Shown here: positions 14,204 to 19,560 of the stretch, piece by piece
Layout: each line of letters begins with the position of its first letter
Numbering within the stretch: position 1 is the first letter of the stretch
Assembly: GCA_035292625.1 (NCBI GenBank)
Contig: DATDPS010000078.1
Span: forward strand, 1 to 19,560
Length of the DNA: 19,560 bases
From: SHZL01 sp035292625
GTDB taxonomy: Bacteria; Pseudomonadota; Gammaproteobacteria; Xanthomonadales; SZUA-36
Reading direction: 5' to 3'
The notes under the pieces: generated by a model
Databases searched by the model: none
The model's input: the letters and a program-made list of their open reading frames with translations, nothing else
Told to the model about the DNA's origin: nothing
Made by a program: the position numbers and the translations under genes

Positions 14204-15223
14204 ATGAACTCTCAACAAGAACAGCAACTGATTGGCGAATCCCAGGCAATTCTAGGGGTTCTGGAACACGTGTCGCGCGTTGCGCCATTGAATCGCCCGG
14301 TGCTGGTGATCGGTGAGCGCGGGACTGGAAAGGAGCTGATTGCCGCCCGCATCCACTATTTGTCGTCACGCTGGGATCGCCCTTTTGTCAAGCTCAATTG
14401 CGCTGCCTTGACCGAATCGTTGCTGGAGTCCGAGTTATTCGGACATGAAGCAGGCTCATTCACCGGGGCAACGCGCAGGCGTCTCGGGCGGTTCGAATTG
14501 GCGAACCAGGGCAGCCTGTTCCTCGATGAACTTTCAAGCACTTCAGACCGGGTTCAGGAAAAGATTCTGCGCGTCATTGAATATGGTGAGTTTGAAAGGG
14601 TTGGCGGCAGCGAAACCATTAAAACCAATGTCAGAATAATTGGCGCGACTAATGAAGATTTACCCGCCCTGGTCGAGTTGGCGCAATTTCGTGCCGACTT
14701 GTTGGACCGCCTGGCGTTTGACGTCATTACGCTGCCCCCTCTCCGCGAGCGGCGTGATGACATACTGCCCATGGCCGAGCATTTCGCGGTAAAAATGTGC
14801 GGTGAACTGGGGCGGCAACTGTTTCCTGGATTTGGTAGCAAGGCACGTGAACAACTGCTGGACTATCCCTGGCCAGGTAATGTGCGGGAACTGAAGAATG
14901 TGATCGAACGCGCGGTTTATACCTCAGCGGGTGTGGATGAACCCATTGGCGCAATCGTCTTTGATCCCTTCCATTCACCTTGGCGGCCACAACCCCGTTC
15001 CATTGATGGTGCGGAGCAAAAAGTGCATGCGCTGCCGGATGGCCCCTACAATTTCAAGGACCATTTACAGCAATTGGAAATCGAACACCTGCAATCGGCC
15101 CTGAAGCAATGCCGCTACAACCAGAAGAAGACCGCTGAATTCCTCGGAATGACCTATCACCAATTACGCGGCTACCTGCGTAAATACGAGTTGACCGATG
15201 GCGACAATGAAGATGAAGCCTGA
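14204..15223 (+). CDS. pspF: PspF-type sigma-54 activator
   Basis: PspF is a bacterial enhancer-binding protein that activates sigma-54 promoters of the phage shock response; it has no N-terminal receiver domain and is normally held inactive by PspA. From the ATG at 14204 it is 339 residues and matches E. coli PspF closely through the AAA+ core: Walker A GERGTGKE (37-44), L1 loop GSFTGA (84-89, where most family members have GAFTGA), Walker B SLFLDEL (104-110), sensor I GATN (147-150), the arginine-finger region FRADLLDRLAF (162-172), and PWPGNVRELKNVIERAVY (222-239). The C-terminal Fis-type helix-turn-helix is YNQKKTAEFLGMTYHQLRGYL (305-325). The ATG at 14150 upstream would add 18 non-family residues. 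No pspA, B or C lies in this window: the neighbours are radA (divergent) and alr (convergent). Confidence 0.95.
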   Translation: MNSQQEQQLIGESQAILGVLEHVSRVAPLNRPVLVIGERGTGKELIAARIHYLSSRWDRPFVKLNCAALTESLLESELFGHEAGSFTGATRRRLGRFELANQGSLFLDELSSTSDRVQEKILRVIEYGEFERVGGSETIKTNVRIIGATNEDLPALVELAQFRADLLDRLAFDVITLPPLRERRDDILPMAEHFAVKMCGELGRQLFPGFGSKAREQLLDYPWPGNVRELKNVIERAVYTSAGVDEPIGAIVFDPFHSPWRPQPRSIDGAEQKVHALPDGPYNFKDHLQQLEIEHLQSALKQCRYNQKKTAEFLGMTYHQLRGYLRKYELTDGDNEDEA

Positions 15224-15238
15224 AGCCGTGGCAAACCC

Positions 15239-16312
15239 TTACTCAACGCGGGCAAGTACGCGGGCAGTGACCCCGCAAATCAATTCGTAGGGAATGGAAT
15301 CCGACCAGGACGCGACTTCTTCGATGGGCAGGCCTGAACCCCAAAGCGTCACGGGATCTCCCACTTTCGCATCGTCATGGCCACTTAGATCAATTGTAAT
15401 CATGTCCATCGAGACATGACCCACCAACGCTGCCTTACGCCCATTGACCAGGAGGGGTGTTCCGTTGCGTGCCTGACGGGGGTAACCATCGCCGTAACCT
15501 ATGGCTCCTACGCCAATTCTCATGTCGGTCGGACAGGTGAAAGAAGCACCGTAGCCCACGGTGTCTCCAGCGCGCGTCGAGTTGATGGCAATCAAGTCGC
15601 ATTGCAGGGTCATGGCTGGCGTAAGTCCGATCTCGGCAGCGCTTTTCCCCTGGCACGGAGAAATTCCGTACAACATGATTCCAGGCCGGACGCAATCACG
15701 CTGGCTTTCCCGAAAGTTCACCATGCCCGCTGAATTTGCCAGCGACACAGGTCCGGATAGACCGGCTGTCGCCGATTCGAACCGCTTGATCTGTCTCACT
15801 GTCAAGGGATTACTCAAGTCGTCGGCACACGCGAAATGCGTCATCAGCGTTATGGGATCGCTGCCGCGAAGTTTTTCCAGTTCGGCATGAGCGGCCCGCG
15901 CCTCGGCCTCGGGAAATCCGAGGCGATGCATTCCGGTATCGATTTTCAGCCACAAGGCGCGCGGCACATCCTGTTTTCTTTGCCGCAGCAACTGCAGCTG
16001 CGTTTCGTGATGGACCACCGTTTCTGCTTCCAGGGCTATCATTTCATCAAACTCCGCCACATTGGACGGTCCCTCGAGGAGCAACAAGCGCCCGCTCCAC
16101 CCCTGCTGGCGGCACAAGGCGGCCTCACCTGTCGTTGCGACGGCAAGCACATCCGCATCGTCGAGTGCAGCGCAAATCCGCGTCAATCCATGCCCATACG
16201 CATCGGCTTTGACTACGCAGGCGACCGCGCTGTCCGGCGCCAACTCCCGCACCCGCTTAAGGTTGTATCGAACCGCTGCCAGATTGATTCGGGCTATGGT
16301 GTTTCTGCTCAT
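15239..16312 (-). CDS. alr: Alanine racemase
   Basis: Alanine racemase interconverts L- and D-alanine with pyridoxal phosphate, supplying D-Ala for peptidoglycan. The 357-residue protein has the PLP lysine in VVKADAYGHG (Lys35), KIDTGMHRLGF at 123-133, and the second catalytic residue Tyr254 in VGYGASF, followed by GAIGYGDGYPR and GHVSMDMITIDL. The ATG at 16312 gives the family N-terminus; the ribosome binding site is weak. It lies 124 bases after dnaB on the same strand; that gap holds a GC palindrome (CGCCGCGGCG) and no convincing terminator, so it is likely transcribed with dnaB. Its stop is 15 bases from the convergent pspF stop. Confidence 0.98.
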   Translation of the reverse strand: MSRNTIARINLAAVRYNLKRVRELAPDSAVACVVKADAYGHGLTRICAALDDADVLAVATTGEAALCRQQGWSGRLLLLEGPSNVAEFDEMIALEAETVVHHETQLQLLRQRKQDVPRALWLKIDTGMHRLGFPEAEARAAHAELEKLRGSDPITLMTHFACADDLSNPLTVRQIKRFESATAGLSGPVSLANSAGMVNFRESQRDCVRPGIMLYGISPCQGKSAAEIGLTPAMTLQCDLIAINSTRAGDTVGYGASFTCPTDMRIGVGAIGYGDGYPRQARNGTPLLVNGRKAALVGHVSMDMITIDLSGHDDAKVGDPVTLWGSGLPIEEVASWSDSIPYELICGVTARVLARVE

Positions 16313-16436
16313 GGATGCATTTTAAAGCGCCGCGGCGGGGCAATTGGGGCTTTTTCCTGACAGTTCAGGCCATTTATCTTGCCTCGATGCCGCAAGAACC
16401 AAACGTGTCGACAATGCTTGATGAGGCGCCTGGAGA

Positions 16437-17816
16437 TCAGTCCGGGTGGTCGCTGTACATATACTCTGGAGCAAAATTGACGAACCTCAGCCAACGGCCC
16501 TGGAATGTCAGGTTTACTGTGCCGGTTTCGCCATTCCTGTGCTTGCCGATAATGATCTCGGCCTTGCCTTTTTCAGCGGTATCCCGGTTATATTCCTCGT
16601 CACGGTAGATAAAAACGATCAAGTCGGCGTCCTGCTCAATGGAACCCGACTCCCTCAGGTCCGCCATAACGGGTCGCTTGTTGGGCCGTTGCTCAAGGGA
16701 TCGATTCAGCTGTGAAAGCGCCACTACCGGTAATTTCAGCTCTTTCGCAACAGCCTTGAGCGAACGGGAGATTTCAGCGATTTCCGTAGCCCGGTTTTCC
16801 CGCGTACCAGGAACTGTCATCAGCTGCAAATAATCCACGATTATCATGCCGATGTCGTGTTCCCGTTTGAGCCTCCTGGCCCTGGCCCGGAGTTCTGAGG
16901 GCGACAGCGAAGGAGTCTCGTCAATAAAAATCTTGCTCTTGTGCAAAAGGTGCATGGCCGAAGTCAGTTTCGGCCAGTCCAGGTCAGTCAGGTTGCCGGT
17001 GCGCAAGCGGCCCTGCTCGATTTGACCCAGTGAAGAGAACAGGCGCATAACCAGCGATCGGGAAGACATCTCCATGCTGAATATTGCCACGGGCACTCCA
17101 TGCTTGATGGCGGCGTGTTCCGCTATGTTCATGGCAAACGTTGTTTTGCCCATGGCCGGCCGGCCCGCCACAATGATCAGGTCGGAATCCTGTAAACCGG
17201 CCGTCAACTTGTCGAAATCATGAAATCCTGTGGCCTTCCCGGTGATTTCTCCCTTGAATTCATTTAGTTGCTGGATTTTTGCAATGGCTTCCTTGATGCT
17301 TTCCTGCACCGGAACAAAACCAGATTTCCCGCGTGCCCCCCGATCCGCTATGGCAAATACAAGCCGCTCGGCTTCCTCCAATAATTCCTTGCTGTCCCTG
17401 CCATCGGCGTTGAAACCAGAAGTGGTGAGAGTAGTGCCTGCATCGATGAGTTGCCGGAGGACGGATTTCTCGCGAACAATTTCTGCGTAAGCAATCACAT
17501 TAGCTGCACTTGGAGTGCCACCCGCCAATTTCGTGATATAGCCACCGCGGTCGATCAAGTCCACCTTGCCGTGCGATTCGAACCATTCCGTCACTGTGAC
17601 CACGTCACAGGGACGACTGATGTTGTTGAGTTCCTGTATTGCGCGAAATATAACCCGGTGGTCTTCGCGGTAAAAATCGGTTTCCGTCAGCTTGTCAGCA
17701 ACCTGCTCCCACGCCCGTGGGGATAACAGCAGACCACCCAACACGGCCTGCTCGGCCTCAATGGAGTGAGGCGGAATCTTCAAATTCTCCAGGGATGCCA
17801 GTTTCGGTGCGGCCAT
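16437..17816 (-). CDS. dnaB: Replicative DNA helicase DnaB
   Basis: DnaB is the hexameric 5'-3' helicase of the replication fork. The 459-residue protein has the N-terminal DnaB domain (PPHSIEAEQAVLGGLLL at 15-31), a linker, and the RecA-like ATPase with Walker A GRPAMGKT (218-225), SMEM (247-250), Walker B MIIVDYLQLM (324-333) and LSQLNRSLEQRP (367-378) followed by DLRESGSIEQDAD. There is no intein or insertion. The ATG at 17816 is preceded by AAGG. It follows rplI past a terminator-like palindrome, the standard rpsF-rpsR-rplI-dnaB-alr gene order. Confidence 0.99.
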   Translation of the reverse strand: MAAPKLASLENLKIPPHSIEAEQAVLGGLLLSPRAWEQVADKLTETDFYREDHRVIFRAIQELNNISRPCDVVTVTEWFESHGKVDLIDRGGYITKLAGGTPSAANVIAYAEIVREKSVLRQLIDAGTTLTTSGFNADGRDSKELLEEAERLVFAIADRGARGKSGFVPVQESIKEAIAKIQQLNEFKGEITGKATGFHDFDKLTAGLQDSDLIIVAGRPAMGKTTFAMNIAEHAAIKHGVPVAIFSMEMSSRSLVMRLFSSLGQIEQGRLRTGNLTDLDWPKLTSAMHLLHKSKIFIDETPSLSPSELRARARRLKREHDIGMIIVDYLQLMTVPGTRENRATEIAEISRSLKAVAKELKLPVVALSQLNRSLEQRPNKRPVMADLRESGSIEQDADLIVFIYRDEEYNRDTAEKGKAEIIIGKHRNGETGTVNLTFQGRWLRFVNFAPEYMYSDHPD

Positions 17817-17834
17817 TGCCTTAATGAGAGAGGT

Positions 17835-17868
17835 AAAAAAGGTGCAAGCTCTCAGCTGAGAGGTTGCA
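17835..17868 (-). terminator. Terminator-like palindrome between rplI and dnaB
   Basis: On the minus strand a 26-base near-perfect palindrome (TGCAACCTCTCAG / CTGAGAGCTTGCA, one mismatch) is followed two bases later by six T (17840-17835). It fits an intrinsic terminator for the rpsF-rpsR-rplI transcript. It ends about 18 bases before the dnaB start codon, so any dnaB promoter would have to lie upstream of it, or read-through must occur. Confidence 0.75.
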
Positions 17869-17890
17869 GGCTAGAGCATAGTGTCTAAGA

Positions 17891-17911
17891 TTCGTCTCCG
17901 CAAGAGACGAA
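17891..17911 (-). repeat. Hairpin just after the rplI stop
   Basis: An eight-base-pair stem (TTCGTCTC / GAGACGAA) with a five-base loop lies 11 bases past the rplI stop. No T run follows on either strand. It may stabilise the 3' end of the rplI mRNA or contribute to a dnaB leader. Confidence 0.45.
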
Positions 17912-17922
17912 ATCAATCCAGG

Positions 17923-18369
17923 CTATTCAGGATTGACGACTACCTTTATTGAGGATTCGATGTCCGCATGCAGGTTTAAAACCACATTGAATTCGCCCGT
18001 GGTGCGAATGGGCCCATCACCAAGAACTATTTCACTCCTGGATACTACATGGCCCAGCGATTCGAGCGCTTCGGCGATCTCGCGCGGCCCGATTGAGCCA
18101 TACAACTTGCCTTCGTCACTCGCGTTGGCGCTCAGCGTGACAACTACGCCCGTCAATGCTGCGCTGCGTCCTTTGGCCGAAGTTAATCGGTCTTGCGCAG
18201 CCGACTCCAATTCAGTCCGCCGGGCCTCGAAATGAGCGATGTTTTTTTCGGTGGCTGGAACCGCCTTACCGCTTGGTACAAGAAAATTACGGCCAAAACC
18301 GGATCGTACTTTTACCTTGTCCCCGAGGTTCCCCAGGTTTTGAACTTTTTCCAACAAAATCAATTCCAT
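17923..18369 (-). CDS. rplI: 50S ribosomal protein L9
   Basis: L9 has two RNA-binding domains joined by a long helix and helps keep the reading frame. The 148-residue protein starts with the family signature MELILLEKVQNLGNLGDKVKVRSGFGRNFLVPSGKAVPAT, has the connecting helix ENIAHFEARRTELES-like (about 42-75), and the C-terminal domain with GKLYGSIGPREIAEAL. It starts 30 bases after the rpsR stop. Confidence 0.99.
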   Translation of the reverse strand: MELILLEKVQNLGNLGDKVKVRSGFGRNFLVPSGKAVPATEKNIAHFEARRTELESAAQDRLTSAKGRSAALTGVVVTLSANASDEGKLYGSIGPREIAEALESLGHVVSRSEIVLGDGPIRTTGEFNVVLNLHADIESSIKVVVNPE

Positions 18370-18399
18370 TTCAATTCTCCCGCGTACTCTTGCACTCGA

Positions 18400-18624
18400 T
18401 TACTGGTTGTCTGTGTAGGGCAACAGGGCAAGAAAACGCGCGTGTTTTACGGCCTTGGCTAACTGGCGCTGGAATCGTGCTTTAGTCCCGGTAATTCTGC
18501 TCGGGACAATTTTTCCCGACTCACCCACGTATTGTTTCAACAGGTTGATGTCCTTGTAGTCAATTTCAGTGACACCTTCGGCTGTGAACCGGCAAAATTT
18601 TCTGCGTCTTAAATGTCGTGACAT
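18400..18624 (-). CDS. rpsR: 30S ribosomal protein S18
   Basis: S18 binds the 30S platform as a heterodimer with S6. From the ATG at 18624 the protein is 74 residues and matches the family end to end: MSRHLRRRKFCRFTAEG, DYKDINLLKQYVGESGKIVPSRITGTKARFQRQLAKAVKHARFLALLPY. Two other in-frame ATGs lie upstream (18630 and 18648), but GGGGAA sits at the right distance only for 18624. It lies 20 bases after the rpsF stop; no priB is present between them. Confidence 0.98.
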   Translation of the reverse strand: MSRHLRRRKFCRFTAEGVTEIDYKDINLLKQYVGESGKIVPSRITGTKARFQRQLAKAVKHARFLALLPYTDNQ

Positions 18625-18644
18625 TTCCATTCCCCGATACTCGC

Positions 18645-19151
18645 TCAAGCGTCCGCACTGTCGGCAGTGGCAGATTGGTGGGCAGAATTATTAGGCCGAT
18701 CTTCTGCATCGTCAGCCGTGTTTTCCAGATCGCTTTCATCGATGAACTCATCTTCATCCTGCGCATCTTCGTCGTCACTGGAATGTGCCCGTTTTCGATC
18801 TGAATAGTCACGCCCCGGCCGGTCCTTGTCTTCCTTGGCCTTCATCATTAACGACTGTTCCGTAATTGCCTCTTGACGACGAACTGTCAGGTGACGCAGA
18901 ACGGCATCATTGAAGCGAAAAGCGCCTTCCAATTCAGCCAAGGTGTCGTTGTCGCATTCAATGTTAATCAGGATGTAATGCGCCTTGTGCAACTTGGCGA
19001 TGGGGAAAGCCAATTGACGGCGGCCCCAGTCTTCCACGCGATGAACTTTGCCATGCTTGCTTTCAATCAGGTTCCGGTACCGTTCCAACATGGCAGGAAC
19101 CTGTTCGCTCTGGTCTGGGTGGACCAGAAAACAGATTTCGAAATGTCTCAT
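18645..19151 (-). CDS. rpsF: 30S ribosomal protein S6
   Basis: S6 pairs with S18 on the 30S platform. From the ATG at 19151, preceded by AAGGAG, the protein is 168 residues. The S6 core is residues 1-95 (MRHFEICFLVHPDQSEQ, EDWGRRQLAFPIAKLHKAHYILINIE, FRFNDAVLRHLTVRR). About 70 more residues form a charged, mainly acidic, disordered tail (SSDDEDAQDEDEFIDESD near 124-141), longer than the Glu-rich tail of E. coli S6. An upstream ATG at 19196 adds 15 non-family residues and has no ribosome binding site. Confidence 0.98.
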   Translation of the reverse strand: MRHFEICFLVHPDQSEQVPAMLERYRNLIESKHGKVHRVEDWGRRQLAFPIAKLHKAHYILINIECDNDTLAELEGAFRFNDAVLRHLTVRRQEAITEQSLMMKAKEDKDRPGRDYSDRKRAHSSDDEDAQDEDEFIDESDLENTADDAEDRPNNSAHQSATADSADA

Positions 19152-19192
19152 TGTGACTCCTTGTGGATTTGCCGGCACATGAAATAATGCCC

Positions 19193-19251
19193 TCAAAGCT
19201 TCACCCGGGATTTACGCTCGAACCGATCCTATCGCCGGTAAGTGCGTTTGA
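19193..19251 (-). promoter_or_regulatory. Candidate S6:S18-binding leader of rpsF
   Basis: In the untranslated leader the minus strand can fold as TCAAA / TTTGA, an internal loop, CAC / GTG, a seven-base 3'-side bulge (ATCCCGG, containing CCG), then TTAC / GTAA around a 22-base terminal region. A stem interrupted by an asymmetric bulge with a CCG triplet is the hallmark of the known rpsF leader that binds the S6:S18 complex for feedback control. The fold is drawn by eye and the helices are short. Confidence 0.45.
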
Positions 19252-19271
19252 ACGCAGGATAAAGCAAGGAT

Positions 19272-19294
19272 AGCTTTGGCCCTTGGGCAAAGCT
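19272..19294 (-). repeat. Hairpin at the predicted start of the rpsF transcript
   Basis: Minus-strand AGCTTTG-CCC-AA-GGG-C-CAAAGCT makes ten pairs with a two-base loop and one bulge. It begins at about the transcription start predicted from the upstream -10 box and may protect the 5' end of the mRNA. Confidence 0.45.
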
Positions 19295-19299
19295 GGCGG

Positions 19300-19328
19300 A
19301 TTATATCAGTGACACTTCAAGCTGTATA
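19300..19328 (-). promoter_or_regulatory. Promoter of rpsF-rpsR-rplI
   Basis: On the minus strand TGATATAAT is an extended -10 with a perfect TATAAT (19305-19300); TATACA (19328-19323) matches four of six -35 bases at exactly 17 bases' spacing. Transcription would start near 19293, giving a leader of about 142 bases before rpsF. Confidence 0.75.
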
Positions 19329-19343
19329 GACATAGCATATGTC
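19329..19343. repeat. Inverted repeat next to the rpsF -35 box
   Basis: GACATA-GCA-TATGTC is a perfect six-base inverted repeat with a three-base centre, abutting the predicted -35. It could bind a regulator; nothing else supports this. Confidence 0.3.
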
Positions 19344-19381
19344 GGCGGAATTCTCACGGGAGACATTGTTACTGGAGTTTA

Positions 19382-19401
19382 GAAAACAGCGGGTGTCCCG
19401 C
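19382..19401 (-). terminator. Likely terminator after the Fe-S carrier gene
   Basis: Minus-strand GCGGG-ACA-CCCGC (19401-19389) is followed by TGTTTTCT. The stem is only five base pairs but all GC, and it starts 7 bases past the stop of the iscA-like gene. Confidence 0.6.
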
Positions 19402-19407
19402 GCCGAC

Positions 19408-19560
19408 TCAGCTCACCGTAAAACTCTCGCCACAACCGCACTCATCTGTCGCATTCGGGTTTTTGAAGCGAAATGAGCGGCCCAAACCTTCGCTGGCGAA
19501 ATCAATTTCGGAGCCGTCCAGGAATCCCAGGCTGTCAGGCGAAATGACGATCTTGATACC
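19408..19560 (-). CDS. iscA: A-type iron-sulfur carrier, IscA/SufA-like (C-terminal 50 residues)
   Basis: The minus strand is open from the right edge to a TGA at 19410-19408, giving 50 residues: DGSEIDFASEGLGRSFRFKNPN followed by the conserved ATDECGCGESFTV end. The CGCGESF motif supplies two of the three cysteines that bind the Fe-S cluster in A-type carriers, and the segment follows E. coli IscA (EGL-FKFTNPN-DECGCGESF) and SufA almost residue by residue. These proteins carry iron-sulfur clusters from the assembly scaffold to apo-proteins. Whether it belongs to an isc or a suf operon cannot be seen; no hscB follows it, so it is the last gene of its unit, which fits a suf-type or stand-alone gene at least as well as a standard isc operon. 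The symbol is therefore approximate. Confidence 0.85.
   Translation of the reverse strand, partial: GIKIVISPDSLGFLDGSEIDFASEGLGRSFRFKNPNATDECGCGESFTVS

Noticed and set aside
16313..16436. Possible promoter for alr in the dnaB-alr gap
   Set aside because: Only a weak TTGGTT ... GATAAA pair is seen; not better than chance in this sequence.
18566..18811. Small frame overlapping rpsF and rpsR on the minus strand that might have been priB
   Set aside because: It has no OB-fold or PriB similarity and is a frame-shifted reading of the S6 acidic tail.
1..19560. Prophage, defence island, CRISPR or transposon
   Set aside because: Apart from the hslR remnant, all genes are intact (or cut only by the window edges) housekeeping or membrane genes in familiar order; no integrase, transposase, direct-repeat array or attachment site was found.

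Overview
The window is about 19.6 kb of core chromosome from a gammaproteobacterium. The evidence is gene content and order: ffh beside divergent ypjD-corB, the rpsP-rimM-trmD-rplS block, rpsF-rpsR-rplI-dnaB-alr, an unmistakable PspF, and an Hsp15 (HslR) remnant beside htpG. I cannot name a genus. Genes are tightly packed; the longest stretches without a coding gene are about 255 bases (upstream of rpsF) and 214 bases (upstream of rpsP). I saw no tRNA, rRNA, insertion sequence, CRISPR array or prophage gene.

Layout. Positions 2-2035 (+): the C-terminal three quarters of mutS, cut by the left edge. 2042-2166 (-): a collapsed hslR remnant. 2183-4174 (-): htpG with an unusual Lys/Ser/Thr/Gly N-terminal tail. 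4329-9301 (-): ffh, then a Tat-exported PhoX-like (DUF839) protein, then rpsP, rimM, trmD and rplS, closed by a strong terminator. 9386-12623 (+): ypjD, corB and an acyltransferase-3 membrane protein, divergent from ffh. 12667-14037 (-): radA. 14204-15223 (+): pspF, with no psp structural genes in view. 15239-19151 (-): rpsF, rpsR, rplI, dnaB, alr. 19408-19560 (-): the 3' end of an IscA/SufA-type iron-sulfur carrier, cut by the right edge.

Functionally the window mixes translation (S16, L19, S6, S18, L9, RimM, TrmD), membrane targeting (Ffh), DNA replication and repair (DnaB, RadA, MutS), protein folding (HtpG), envelope and stress functions (PspF, alanine racemase, YpjD, CorB, acyltransferase, PhoX-like protein) and Fe-S assembly. 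Most genes are textbook members of their families.

I did not find an undescribed multi-gene system. The points worth a second look are smaller: the hslR remnant formed by an apparent internal deletion, the PhoX-like gene inserted inside the usually uninterrupted ffh-rpsP block, an orphan PspF with GSFTGA in place of GAFTGA, structured leaders upstream of rpsF (fitting an S6:S18-binding leader) and rpsP, and the low-complexity tail of HtpG.
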